Below, in pieces: positions 12,821 to 24,840 of a stretch of DNA of 64,000 nt. Where the stretch lies: contig CM043960.1 in assembly GCA_014529385.2 (NCBI GenBank), forward strand, positions 39,343,281 to 39,407,280. Reading direction: 5' to 3'. Each line of letters starts with the position of its first letter. Position 1 is the stretch's first letter. The notes under the pieces are model-generated. The model was not told where the DNA came from, searched no databases, and was given only the letters and a program-made list of their open reading frames with translations. The stretch comes from Adiantum capillus-veneris. Its lineage: Eukaryota; Streptophyta; Polypodiopsida; Polypodiales; Pteridaceae. The position numbers were made by a program, and so were the translations under genes.

Positions 12821-15800
12821 TCAATGACAATCTGGGTGTCGTGCTAGAATGCCTATGATCCTCTGTTGAAGTCTCCATCGATGGAGTGTGCTCCTGTGTC
12901 TCGGTCGTGGTCGTCTCGATCTCCCGAGCTGAGTCGCCCTGTCAATGAGGGTGCCTCTCGTATGAATGCGGGTACAACCCTGTGCTGGTGGTTGGTCTCT
13001 TGGCTCCCTCGATCCAAAGAAGTCTGTGATCTGTCTCTGCGACTGTCGTGCTCCATGTCTCCTCAACAGACTATCTCTATGTCGGTGTAGCTCAAGTAGA
13101 TATAAGCCAAGGCATCTCTGATCATGATACCTCATGACTCTATCTAGGGGTCCAAAACCCTTCCTGAATAAGCAATGGAAGCGCCCTCGTATCTCATAAT
13201 ACACAGTGCAGTGGCATATGTAGTGTAGCTCTGTCTCTGGCTCTGTACCGCATAGTTGACATATCCTAGACTCCGGCGGTATCCCTTTGAATCTACCCGT
13301 CTCAGTCTCCAGCTGGTGTGAGGATGTGCGAATCTGACCAATAGCACATCGCAGACCATGAGATAGATGAGTGTCCATGTAGCTCGGACGAGTCACAAAC
13401 CCATCTCCCGAAAGTTGGAGAAGGTGCTCTTTGTAAAACGCCATCTTCGTGCCCAACTCCTGCATCGGCTCTACCCATGTCCTCCTGGTGTCCAACTGTA
13501 TTAGATCGTGCCGAATGAGTCTAGTGATCTCCGTCCGTGTGACTGGCAGGGAGGGTGCATGTAGGGAATACTGAAAAGGAGGCAATCTATCCATGCTGAG
13601 ACCATGCCTCTGAAACCATGAGGTCATCCGTGCATACCAACATGATGCATCTCCTTGCATCGCTAACTGTCTAGAAGACTCAAGAGCCAATCTAGTATAT
13701 CTGCCTCTATGTGTATCCCATAGACTGTGCATAAAGGACACTCATCTCGTAAGAGCCTCAATCTCAATAGGAGGGGCGGCTACCTCCGCTCGAATAATCG
13801 CATGTGGTATGAAGGCCTTGGCTCAAATCATCCGGGATATCATAAATACCAAGGGTCTCTCCATGTTCCTCCAACTTTCAACGATTCACAGATGGCATAG
13901 CTGAAGCAACCAAAGTATCAAAGAGCCATGGCTTTGTTCGTGGTTCTTGAAACTGAACCTGCGAACACATTCTCTCTAGCCCTCCCAATGCCGCATAGGC
14001 TCTGGACAGTCTAGTCTCTGCTGCTGTCCTCATAGTAAACCTCGGTCCAGTGAATACCACCCCCAGATATGTATATTCATTTGTGTACTCCACAGTGTCC
14101 TGACCATATACGAGTGTAGGTGCTGATCTCTTGACCCACTGTGGTGTGGTGTTAAACACCATAACCTTGGTTTTACCAAGATTCACATATAGTCCACTAT
14201 CCTCTGCAATGTTGTGCAATGCATCTAACTGTCTCTGAATGCCCTCTGGCAACTCTGATATCAACACAATATCATCAGCACATAATAATAAAGGAATCCA
14301 TGTCCTTGCTAGCTGAGCGCCTCTGTCACCCTCTCTGTCAATGTAGTCAGAGACCTCATCTACATACATACCAAAAAGTGTAGGGGACAAAGGACACCCC
14401 TGCTTCACTCCAATAGTGGAATGAACAATGTCAGAAATCCCCTCAAGAGTGCGTACCTGGCCAGTCACTGAGCCGTATAAAGCCATGATCCCCCGTATGA
14501 TCTCTGTGGGTACTCCCAACTTCAGTAGCCTGTGCATCAATCTGGCCCTCGGCACTGTGTCAAATGCTTTGCGGAAGTCCACAAAGCAACAATACATCCG
14601 TCTCCCATGTGCCCGACCCTCCTCAATAATGGCTCTGAGTGTAAGAATATGGTCCAAAGTGGAGAAACCCCTCCTGAATCCAGCTTGTCCTGCTGCTCGT
14701 ATGCCCTCATTTTCTGCCCATTTACTCAGTTGTTGCTCAAGAATGGATCCATACAACCGTGCCAATGTGTGCCCTATCATAATAGTACGGTAGTTCCCTG
14801 GCACAGTGGGGTCCCGTGCCTTGAAGAGAGGTACAATAGTAGATAATCTCCAGGACTCGGGTAGTCCCTCACACATGACACGGTTAAACAACCGCGCAAG
14901 AACCTCTGACAGTAAATCTCTAGCATGTATCAAGTGCTCTGCCACCAAACCATCATGATCATATGCTCTCCTAGTCCTCATCCTGTCAATGGCGTTCTTC
15001 ACCATCTCAGTGGTAAAGAAGGTACTAGTGGCTGGACATGGTTCTAGAGGGTCTGGTAATGGTGGTTGCCCAGGTACTGTATATAATGATGCTGCATACT
15101 GACCCCAAATCTCGGGAGAGGTAATCACTGGAGGAGGTGAGTGCTCATGGAAGAGACGCCAGGCCTCACCTTAATGTCGACTCAAAAAGAGCTGAAACAA
15201 ATCACATTCCATCTGGGCCAAAAAGGCCCACTTCTTCCGTCGCACCAAGCGCTGAAGGGCAATCCGAGACTGTCTAGATGTAATGACTCCAAGTATAAGC
15301 TCGCTCTGAATCTGAACTCTCATCTCTGTGCACTCCTCATCATACCAACTATTCTGAGGCATGTTCCCAGAAAGTCTTCTCTGATCTGGTTGAGTGTGTG
15401 GGTATGCCTGTGCTGCAGCCCCATGCAAGATCTCCGTCAATAAAGTGGTGATCTCTTCCACTGTATATACAGGCTCGGCTGGCCACATGCGTCTGTAAAT
15501 TTCTTCCACATAAACTGAATCCGTCTCTGGTGTAAAAGTATACCGTGTGTGTGCAATCCTCCGTGGTGTCTGAGAGGCACTATACTGGAAAGAGACTGAA
15601 AAAGTCAGGAGAGCATGGTGCAGTGCTACTCCAACAGGCCTAAGACCCACACTGAGATCCTGAATATTAGAGATGAAGCTCGGTGAAGTCATGACATAGT
15701 CCACCGTACTGGCCCCATGTTTCTGTGGAAAGCATGTGAATCCCCCAGACGAAGGAAAAATCTCTAGACCATTAAGTATGGCCAGACCACGCGTAGTCGT

Positions 15801-16207
15801 CATCTCCATGAGGGATCTCCCATACTCTGTGTGCTCTCTATCCTGTGAGTGTCTATCAAGTCCCAGCTCCTATATATCCATCTCTCTAAGCATCTCCTCC
15901 GTGGTATCATAAAATACCGTTTGGGAGTTGGCCGTCCTGGCATTAAAGTCTCCCAAGAGAATGATATCTCCATCTCTAGAGAACTCCCATATGTCATCAT
16001 CAAGTATAGAGAAAGGGGATTTCCCTCTAGGTGAGGTATAGACTGATGTGCTAGGGGGAAAGTAACAAATAGCAATGTATAAGAATCTGCCTGTCTCAGC
16101 TCTCAGTCTCACCCACATGTATCTCGCCTGGTCATCTCTCCGGACAATCTGTAATAGTGGCTGCAACTCCTCCTTGAATAAGATTGCTACCCCTCTTGAA
16201 CCTCGAC
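12821..16207 (-). pseudogene. LINE-C ORF2 (endonuclease, RT, C-terminal finger), multiply broken
   Basis: The first part is fused to ORF1 and lacks the N-terminal endonuclease strand, but keeps LLGDFNARTANS. In-frame stops lie at about 15868 (TCG to TAG against copy E), 15171 and 13742 (TCA to TGA). A small deletion near 13880 shifts the frame. RT motifs are VDFRKAFDTVPRARL, GVKQGCPLSPTLFGMY and LLLCADDIVLI, where the catalytic YADD has become CADD. The C-terminal 306 codons (13741-12821) are open and show the complete finger CQLCGTEPETELHYICHC (C-x2-C, then H and C). Confidence 0.88.
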
Positions 16208-17210
16208 TCTTAAGTGCTGGTCTCTTCTTCAGGAATTCCTTCCTTGTTTCCAAAGTCGGGAAACGCAAAATAAGTGCTTTCTCTTTGACGTTTCCCTTCT
16301 CATCCACTCCCTTCTTTCCTACTCTCCAAGCACCTGTGTGCAGAGGTTCCGGGATGCCCATGCGCGGCAAGAGTTCCTTCACTTCGTCTTCTACATTCTC
16401 GGTGTCTTTGATACCAATAATACGCACATGGAGGGCTCTAGTCCTCCTCTTCTGTTCCTCCTCAATGGTCATATTGATGATGGTAGAAGTCTGTGCGGCT
16501 TCTGGCATCCGGCCCTTTCCTTTCTTTGCACCTTCAATCTATTTTTCTGCTTCGTCAACTTTATCCTGTGTTTTAGAAAGGCGCTCCGCCCATGAGGAAG
16601 CCTCTTTCGAGTTTAGTTCTTCCCCTTCGCGCAGAGTGTTTACCTGCTCCTTAATATCTTCGAGCTCCTTTAACATCGAGGGCTGATTTCCCCCTTCCGT
16701 TTTGGGCATAATTTTGCACGATGCAAGTTCCCCTTTAAGCTCTTCAATCACTGCATCTTTTTGCCTCATGCACTTTTCCACATTGGTTTTCCAAGATTCA
16801 AAGCTTGCAATTGCCTCATCCAACTTTTTCTGCATAATACATTCCATTACATTCACTTCTGCCCGCATTAGAGCCTGCATCTCCCCTTTCACAGATAGAT
16901 ACATCTCATCATGCTTACCAAGCATCGCTTTATCGAATTCTTTCCTCATATCTGCATACATAGAATTCTTATAACTCTCTGCGTTTGCATACATCTCTTT
17001 CCTGATGTCATCTCTCATAAAGCTGAGCTTAGATTTAATCATCAGTTGAATCCTCTCCATCATTAAATCATCTTGGATTCTGACGGTTTTCCCTGCCCGT
17101 AATGAGCTTGGTGAGAGTATGCTATCTCTGTTCCTCCGCTTGAATGTCGCTTTCATTTTTTGTGGGGTGGTGAAGCCACTTGCATCACCATCCTCGACCT
17201 GTTGGTCCAT
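16208..17210 (-). pseudogene. LINE-C ORF1 (coiled coil + L1-ORF1p-like domain)
   Basis: It starts with MDQQVEDGDASGFTTPQ and continues with a long Met/Glu/Lys-rich coiled coil (about residues 45-215). A TAG at about 16539 replaces the Trp codon of copy E. The RRM-like part follows (RTRALHVRIIGIKDTENVED, ALILRFPTLETRKEFLKK). The C-terminal basic domain present in copy E is deleted, and the frame reads directly into ORF2 at about 16207. There is no zinc knuckle and no DUF4283. The expected role is trimeric RNA binding, as for L1 ORF1p. Confidence 0.82.
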
Positions 17211-17889
17211 GCGAGAGAGAAGAACAAAGGGAGCATTGAGTCAAGGCCCTTACCAGCGGAGGTCTGGCCTCCGCCCTGGTTGGCCTTGCCCTCGTCACCA
17301 AGTCCTCGCCCTCGTCCTGGATGACTTGACTGCTGTCGTCCTCGCCTTGGCATTTGTCTCGTCTGGTCCCCCTTGGCTGTTCTAGCCGTCTCCCTTGGTA
17401 GGCAGCTAGCTCTCGCCCTTGGCACAGCTAGCCCTCGTCCTTCAGAGGTTAGGGCCCTCGTCCTCGCCCTTGGCAAGCTGCTCGCCCTCTTGACACAGGA
17501 CCAGCAGCGGGACCAGGTCCACCTGCTCGCCCTCGACCAGGTCCAGCAGCTCGCCCTCGTCCCTCGTCCAGCAGAGAGAGAGCTCGTCCCTCGTCCTTCG
17601 TCCAGCAAGTTGGCAGCGCGAGAGGGTTCGACTGAGCGTGCTCGCCTTCGCCTCAGTCTTCTCCCCTCAACCTTCTTGTCCTCGTCAGCCTAGGCTGCTC
17701 GCCCTCGTCAGACTGCTCGCCACAGTCTGCTCGCCCTTAGGCTGCTCGCCACAGACTGCTCGCCCTGGTCCAGCTGCTCGCCTCAGGCTGCTCGCCCTCG
17801 TCCACTGCTCGCCTCAGGTTGCTCGCCCTGGTCCAGCTGCTCGCCTCAGGCTGCTCGCCCTCGTCCAGCTGCTTGCCCTCGCCTTCAGC

Positions 17890-17893
<4 letters not shown>
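17211..17893 (-). other. LINE-C 5' UTR with CAGCTGG/GCGAGCAG repeats
   Basis: A GC-rich leader built from irregular copies of GCGAGCAGCTGGACC-like units, starting immediately after (CT)n. The same kind of leader precedes ORF1 in copy E (59046-59621), which marks it as the true 5' UTR/promoter region of the family. No gene is present. Confidence 0.75.

Positions 17894-17959
<66 letters not shown>
17894..17959. repeat. (GA)33 tract between LINE-D 3' end and LINE-C 5' end
   Basis: A 66-base GA run. The full-length 5' end of LINE-C starts on one side and the conserved LINE 3' end (AAATGAAATGAAATG then TATATTAACGTCTT) lies on the other. Confidence 0.97.
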
Positions 17960-17962
<3 letters not shown>

Positions 17963-19201
17963 GAAATGAAATGTTATATTAACGTCTTGAAAAGGCCAAA
18001 GTGACCTATGAGACCAGAGAAAGTTACAATGTGGTGGATCTGATACAAAGTCCGAGTAACAAAATAGAAATAAAAAACTGTACTATGGAATCCTAAGCTG
18101 CTAGGTAACTTTATTACAGTGTCAGGGGAACATAAAGATAAAAATAAATGAGGGTACCTAGAGTGGGTAGGTATGTAAGCCTAACTTATATCCTCATCAA
18201 CATCAATGTCCTCATCACATAAAACATCAGCTAAAAAAACATATGGGGAGAGGGTACATTCATATCAGGGTTAATGAGGTGCACAGCGGGGGAAGTAGAC
18301 AATGGTCATCATCCCATGAGCCCTCTCATGGGTCTCTGCAGCATGGCCTCAATGTCCTCCATGGTCAGCTCTTGGGAGGGGGGGGCGTGCTCTCGCTCAA
18401 TGATGCTCCGTAGCCTCCAATGTAGACCTCGTCTACGGTGTGAAGATCCTCGCATGCTCGGGCATTGTGAGCGGCCAAGCTGGATGGTTCGATCAAGAAG
18501 AATGCCCCGATGAGGGTGTGACTTGGTAACCTACGGTGGGCCATCCGGAGTAGTCCCTTTGTAAAAAGTAGTGATCTGGCTCTGTATGGATCCTCTATAT
18601 GTAGGCCTTTTTCTTCTAAGGGTAGTCCGAATCCTCTTGTGCAGCCTCCGTCGATGCTGTGTATTCCTCCGCAGTCGTGGGCGTATGGATCTCCCCAGCT
18701 CGGTCACTCGGTCGATCAGTATGCCTCTGGTGTGAGGCGACGAGCTCTGCTGTGGTAGTAGCTCCTCCGGGTGTTCAGTGGCAGCTCTAAAGAAGTCTGT
18801 GATCCGTCTCTGAGACTGGCTAGCCTCTCCTCTCATCAAGCTCTCTCTGTGTCTGCGCAACTCGAGCAAAAACAGACCCAGGCATCTTTGATCCTCGTAC
18901 CGCATGACTCTGGAGAGTGGTCCAAAGCTCTCTCTGAACAAGCAATGGAAGCGGCCTCGTATCTCGTACTAGACGGGGCAATGGCATGTGTAGTGCAACT
19001 CTGTCTCAGGCTCGATGTCACACAGGGGGCATATCCTGGCCTCTGCTGGTACTCGGCTGTATCTCCCAGTCTCGATCCGCTGCTGGTGTGAAGATGTGCG
19101 TATCTGGCCAATAGCTCATCGTATCTCATGAGACAAGTGGGTGTCCATGTATCTGGGCCTCGTCACAAAACCATCCTCCGTAAGCTGCAGAAGATGCTCT
19201 T
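17960..19201 (-). mobile_element. LINE-D: 5'-truncated copy of the GA/CT-bounded LINE
   Basis: It carries the ORF2 C-terminal part and about 570 bases of 3' UTR ending at (CT)n. The 5' truncation point near 19201 is the only 5' end of the family in this window that does not touch a CT tract; it abuts AT-rich DNA. Confidence 0.85.
18531..19201 (-). pseudogene. LINE-D ORF2 C-terminal fragment
   Basis: It begins in EHLLQLTEDGFVTRPRYMDT and continues through AIGQIRTSSHQ and the finger CPLCDIEPETELHYTCHC. Two nonsense codons (TGA near 19108, TAG near 18970) interrupt it. From 18941 to 18531 a 136-codon open tail follows (FGPLSRVMRYEDQRCLG to the stop). Confidence 0.82.
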
Positions 19202-19441
19202 AACAGCTATTTTTGGTAAAGGCCTGCCGTTTGACTGAACTAAAATAAATTCATTCAAGTAAATAGTAAAAATGTAAAGTATTGCATTCTCTCCTTACAA
19301 GCGAGGAATATAAAAAGCTCCTAGATAATTAAGACCTTTGCTAGAGGAAATCCTCATCCTTGATAAAAAGTATTTGAAGAGCTTTTGTTTGTATGTCTTT
19401 CTGCTTTTCTAATAGTATAATCCTGTGTTATGTTATGCTAG

Positions 19442-19752
19442 ATACTCAATGAAAACTTGAAAAGCCAAGACATAATTATACAACGATTACAAACCTCAAT
19501 TGCACAACAAGATGAATCAGCTGCAAAATATCAGCAAGAGATATTGACTCTTCAGAAGGAGTCTGATACACTGAAGGAGGTATTACTGAAGGTTAGTTTT
19601 GGTATCAGGCAAACCATCACACAGATAAAACAAGCTTTTACAGTTAATTTTTCATTGAACTCCATATCATGTAATTAGACTGAACGGAGACTACAAGAAG
19701 CTGCTGATGAAAACAAAGAATTGGAAGCTAAGATGCAAGATAAGACACGTGG
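19442..19752 (+). pseudogene. Two candidate exons of a host coiled-coil gene
   Basis: Exon-like segment 1 (19442-19591, exactly 50 codons) follows a TATGCTAG acceptor and ends AAG before GTTAGT. Segment 2 (19679-19752) follows TGTAATTAG and ends before GTATGT. Joined in phase, they encode a Gln/Glu/Lys-rich helix (LKSQDIIIQRLQTSIAQQ..., then TERRLQEAADENKELEAKM). The 87-base intron is AT-rich with good GT-AG ends. No retroelement match is visible. It may be part of a real gene cut by LINE-D, or a captured gene fragment. The protein family is not identified. Confidence 0.5.
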
Positions 19753-20689
19753 GTATGTAGATCCCCAATTATGTTATCTGTTTCACCTACTAGTAAATAG
19801 GATTGCTGCTGCCTGATTCTCTGAAGGGCTAAATTTTAAGAGCGTTCTTTAAAAGCATTTTCTGGCTCACATACAGAAATCAAAGTAAATAGGATTGTTG
19901 CTGTTTTTTTCTCTTAAGGACTAAATGCTAAGAATGTTTTTTAATCATCTCTTTGTTATATGACTTGATCAAAAATCAAGTGAACAAACTTTAGTGAAGG
20001 CTAGTCGGTTACAGACTTGTTGTCTATGATTTAACAAGATTTCCTGCAGTTGATTGCATAATCTTTCAAACTTGTGAGAATTGAGAAAAAAATGTTCAAT
20101 GACAACTGGGTCGTGATGAATGATAAATGACATAAGCAATTCTGCCCTAAATGAAAGTGGTACTTCCCGGGTTAGTCTGTCAGCAAATGTGAAGTGCGCA
20201 TGCACGAATGCAGGCGCGCGCACACGCACACACACACTTTTTTTGTAAATAACTTTTGAATTACTATTGGGAAACCTGAGAATGAGGAAAACCCGTAGAA
20301 TATATCATATACAAGAAATACGTTCATAGTGACAAAGGCATAGCCAAAACACATGTGAGAAACGGGCCTTCAACGATGGGTCAAAATTCTGTAGAGGCAG
20401 ACAATTGTAAAGAGATTGATGCAAAAATTGTTTGAAAAAAAAAGGCCTAAATCCACAACTCACCAAAAACAGGCCAATTTCTTGACTGCCAACTTGTCCA
20501 CATGGCTCTATACCAGAGCCAATCAAGAAAGCTTTATACTAACTGTCTCAATGCAGGAGCAAGAATGCCAAACACCTAGAAATGTTTTCCAAAAGACACA
20601 AGGGCATGCCCTGCTATATGATCAGCAAATTCTGAGAGGTAGTATAAATTCCATGATAGAAGAGGAATCATTTAAATAGACACACCAGA
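19753..20689. other. AT-rich non-coding stretch
   Basis: Two imperfect direct copies of about 95 bases (from about 19794 and 19887, both starting AAATAGGATTG) lie in tandem. A CA-rich patch lies at about 20214-20237. Decayed LINE-A-like sequence may extend here from the right on the minus strand. Otherwise nothing is identified. Confidence 0.45.
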
Positions 20690-21514
20690 TACGAAACAAA
20701 GAGGTTTTCACACGGCGCCTTGTCAGAAAAGACCCAATTGAGAACTGCAAGCAAGCAGCACCATAGAAAAAACCGGCATTTTAAAGGCAGCTATCTGCAC
20801 CATATCATCTCGAGTCAGTTTCTTCACCAAGACAGGCTTATGCATTCTCTAAATGCTATTTGCATAATCATGAACCCATAGTCCCGGGAGGAGGAAAGTT
20901 AAGATTGAATGCATAGAGAGATTAGGCAGAGACAAGAGAGCTCAGGCAGAGACAAAAGACCGTGAGCAAGAGTGGCCCGATATAGGCTCCAATCCGCAAT
21001 CTTTATAATTCATCCAAAGGAGAAATAGGCTCAAAAGGAGTCAACAAATTCTGAATCTTTCTCCAAAAAGGACGATAATGATAACCCAAGCCAACTTTAG
21101 CACAAGCATTACAAACGATAGCACTTGACCTCTATCATCCAGGCTTCCATCACATCTTTGATGAAGTAGACACCGTTTTTTCGAAGGAAATAAGCCTTCA
21201 TAGGCTCCCGTATAGGCACTGGTTTGTAAAAACTATGCTCCAAGGAATATTTTCTAAACTAGGCGAATCAGAACCAATATTCAATCTGAAGTCCAGCGAA
21301 GAAACTGTATAAGCTTTTCCAAGCAAAATTCAGCTTTGTAGAGAGTGGAAATCCTGCAATCTTGTGATCAGAATGACCAAACACCGCATCCCAATGCGTG
21401 ACCGTCCAATTGCCAAAAGATCTATAAGACATCTTAACAAACATGCATGTCAGCATAATAGCCCAAGACTGTCTCTGAGATACAAATTTGAGCAGCAAAG
21501 AGGTCTTTCTTGCC
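20690..21514 (-). mobile_element. LINE-A-like ORF2 C-terminal fragment
   Basis: The minus frame 21498-21268 (LKFVSQRQSWAIMLTCMFVK, then a Trp-rich stretch) aligns by eye with the region after the RT thumb of LINE-A (VEQQQPWALMVTHLC and following). Frames continuing to about 21100 (EPMKAYFLRKNGVYFIKDVM) fit the zf-RVT-side region. The G0 LTR is inserted at its right end. Confidence 0.6.
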
Positions 21515-22060
21515 TATAGCAGGCTACAGTGTCACTTGAAGGGGGGACACAGTTAGAGTTGGTCTTGGGTTTACAGTAGGTGGGCTCTCGTCTAGGTACT
21601 GACACATGGCAGATATAGGGAACGGTGGTCCAGAGGGGCACTGTGGCGAGCTCACCGCCATCACAGTTTGGAGATAGGCATAGCTGGATTGTCAGAGATA
21701 TTTGTGTTGCCGTTGGCTGCCCTTTATCGTTGTGTATATGCTCAGTTGGTTTAGTTGTTCTATGCATTATAGAATTATGAGTCTTCAGTTTAGCACTTGC
21801 ACATGTGCACTCTCCCCGTACAGTCGGAGCCTCGACACCCCCATTGTACTGGGCTTGGAGTTGAGTGTGCTGCCAGTTAGAGCCGTTCATGAGTTAGTCG
21901 AGTTCCATTGTGTTTGGAGTCTACTATTGTGTCATTTGAATTTGCCTCACTTGTTCCATATTGCTCTACTGTGTTCATTTCTATGTTTGGATTGGGGTTT
22001 CTTGCACATTGCAGTGAGGAGCACCCACAGTAGAGAGCAAGACAAAGCTTTCCTGCTACA
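21515..22060 (+). repeat. G0 5' LTR
   Basis: It runs from TATAGCAGGCTACAG (TG of the family changed to TA) to CTGCTACA. It shares the scattered G-LTR blocks GGCTACAGTGTCACTT, GAGCCTCGACACCCCCATTG, CACATTGCAGTGAGGAGCAC and GTAGAGAGCA with the LTRs of G1 and G3. It is inserted in the LINE-A-like fragment. Confidence 0.8.
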
Positions 22061-22400
22061 GGTGCTCGATATTTTGGGCGCGCCCGGTGGGACCTCAAGT
22101 GACACTCCATTGAGTGTACATGGTCAAGGAGCTAGTTGGTTTAGTCTCGCCTGGCCTAGTTTGGTGGTCTAGCCTGGTCTAGTCCACCTTTGCCTCCGTT
22201 AAGCTTGGTCTAGTTGGTCTTCGCCCTTGTCCAACTTGGTCTAGTCTCTCGACCTGGTCTAGCTTCTAGTCCACTCTCACCCTCATCCAGTCCAATTGGC
22301 GTGGTCTAGTTGAGTCGAGTCTAGCTTGGTCTAGTTGAGTTCGGTCCAGTGGGTGTAGACCGTCCGGCAAGCTCAAGGGTCTTCGTGCCCAAAAGTTGGG
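22061..22400 (+). other. G0 leader with primer-site region and TGGTCTAG-type repeats
   Basis: Directly after the LTR comes the family leader start (GGTGCTC, then TTTTGGGCG and GGTGGGACCTCAA). From about 22130 follow irregular repeats of TTGGTCTAG/CTCGCC. Confidence 0.6.
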
Positions 22401-23631
22401 TGGGCCTGATGCATACAAGGCAATTTGAAGTTTGGCCACGGAGTCCCGTGTAGTACTATCACAGAAAACGTCAGCCTTACCAAGTAGAAGTCCTCCAGCC
22501 TTGCTTCCACTACCCTCTTTGGCATCTACCTCAACCAGCTCCTCACCAGGCCTGTGACCTCCCCCATTACACTCTGTACTTAACTTGGGCAACACTAAGA
22601 CACCAGTTTTGTGAAGCCTTCCAAGTAGGTGATTTTCAAGAGAAGGTCTTGGATGGGTTGGGGAACTTGGTGCTCCAACCCGATGGACTTTCGCAAAGTC
22701 CTTAGTTTCCAAGCTTCCCCATAAACCAAGAGAATTCATGGTCAAGAAGTGGGTGGAGAAGGCTCTCTCCAAGACTTCTCAAGAGAAGCTAAGAGAGTCT
22801 CTTTGACCTGAACAAACTCTGGAAAAGTTTCACTGCCGCTACCAGGATAGAAGGGACAATGAGGCCATCAAGGACCCCCCTCAGGTAGAGACCATCTCAG
22901 TTCCAATGGAAAGTGCTTCGGACCCCTTGATTTCGTTACCTAGAGAATTGGACGCAGTGAAATTACAAAGAGCTCTTCAAGAGGACAGGTCCTTCACATG
23001 AGAAGTCACCACATCAAGAAGCTTTGGACCAGATCAAGCGAGAGCCCAGAAGAGCTCAAGGCTCAATAGGAGTGGTGTAGCTCATGCTGCTCTTAGGGGC
23101 ATCCTCCACAAGAATGCCCACTTCAGGCTTATTGCCAATTTTGTGAAAAGTCCGGACATGAAGACAAAGATTGCTACTACCTAAAGGGATTGCGGCAACT
23201 ACAACAAAGCCTCGTTCCTACTCTTGAACAAGGGTTGGGACCGGCCTTCAACATGGTTTCCTCCTATGGCCATCCAAATCACATGCACCCTTTGCTGACT
23301 ACCCCTCCTGTGCTAGGTATGCAAGGTACTTTTTCATCTCACAGTTTTTATCATGCTTCTACATGTCAGTGCCCCACTTCCATGCAACAGGAGCAGAGAC
23401 CACCTCGCCCCCCACCTTGCCTATCCAATCGACCTATTTTGTGCTACAAATGCGGAGAATATGGGCACTACCAAAACGAATGTCCTCCGCCAAAAGGGTC
23501 TCCTCCTTGCCAATATTACCCAGATGGCAAGGATCACTACAACATGGACTATCTAAAGTAGCGCATCTCAACATCTTGGAGCCTGAGTGAGAGCCAACTG
23601 GAGCTCACATTTCCAAAAATTAATATGACGT
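22401..23631 (+). pseudogene. G0 gag, degenerate
   Basis: Pieces of the capsid region (VKKWVEKALSKTSQEKLRES near 22742) and of the zinc-knuckle region are recognisable: CQFCEKSGHEDKDC and CYKCGEYGHYQNEC (23130-23560). Stops (for example TGA near 22804 and TAG near 23559) and frame changes break it. Confidence 0.75.
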
Positions 23632-24840
23632 CAGTTCGCACCATCCCAAAGCCGCCCCCTTCTATCCATGTGGTTGTTCCTCAAGACAAGTTGCAGCTGG
23701 TGTCCTCACTCGAGCACAAAAAGAAGCCCTCGGACTCAATCTTCTAGCAGGTCCAACTCTTCCCTCCCAAATGAATACACCTCTCTCAACTGTTAATAAG
23801 CCTTCCACTAGTGCCAAGGGAGGATCTACTTCTATGCACTCCGATATCGATGGGGCCTTCTTGGAAGCAGTAGTTGACCTACAATAGATCAAGGAGCCAG
23901 AGTAGACACTAAGCCAAAGGAAAAAAACCTACAACAGAGGATATCCTGAAGAATATCTTTCAACAAGTGACGCTCTATGACATGCTTTGACTAGATGCGG
24001 GTTTTCAAAGTGAAACCCTTGCAGTTATTTGATTGTTTTACCTAGGAGTAGGTCCTATTGGTGACTAGTGGAACCATCACAATCCTATATTATCTCTTAC
24101 CCGCTGCTCCTCTCACTCATTATAGTATCCCTTGTCTCGTTGTGCCCATCTTGGAGTGGAAATTCTTAGGAGTGAAAGTGGATGGTGGATCTGGCATCAA
24201 TCTGATGCCTGAGTTTACTATGTTGGCATTAGGTTTGTTGCCTACCCGACCCGCTCCCTTCATAGTTACTTTGGCCAACCAGAGGACAATCTACCCTTTG
24301 GGCATAGTGAACAAGGTGTCTCTACAGGTACTAGACTTCACCTTCACCTTGGATTTTGTTGTGGTTCGCCTTCGCCAGGTTGAGGGCCGCTTTCATTTGC
24401 TCATTGGCAAACCATGGCCACGACACACTAAAGTGCTACATGATTGGAAAAACGACGCGATGTGGATTTATACTCCTGGATCCCCAATGAAACCCATTTA
24501 TCTTGAAAGGGGGATGGATCTAGTGGTGGATGATAGTTCTTTGTCAATGGAGTCCGACCCTGGACTCGAACAACCTACTCCCCCCAACGGGCCAAAGGAA
24601 GACTTGCTTGAGTGGTTGGAAGCTACCAAGCCTATGCCTTGTAATGTGGTCTCTATTCAATCTTTGCGTGATACCCCATCTTCCGATGTCCTTACAGTAG
24701 CAGGCCCCAATGTGCCATCTAGCGTAGAAGCAAGTGTGGAGGTCATAGAAGCTGATAAGCGAGATGCTCCTAAAGTGGAAGCCTTTGGGCTTGGTGAGCC
24801 TATAAAGGACCATACAAGAGGAAAGAAATCTCCTCTATAG
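23632..24840 (+). pseudogene. G0 protease region
   Basis: The frame 24058-24840 contains VKVDGGSGINLMPEFTML, the family's aspartic-protease-like active site with DGGS in place of DTGS, and LLIGKPWPRHTKVLHDW. The upstream part has several stops. It would process the polyprotein if functional. Confidence 0.75.

Noticed and set aside
14428-14846. Plus-strand frames of 104-121 codons, mirrored at 62352-62770
   Set aside because: Antisense shadows of the RT domain.
16075-16686. 203-codon plus-strand frame, and its mirror at 60146-60700
   Set aside because: Antisense shadow of LINE ORF1; it appears in both copies only because ORF1 is conserved.
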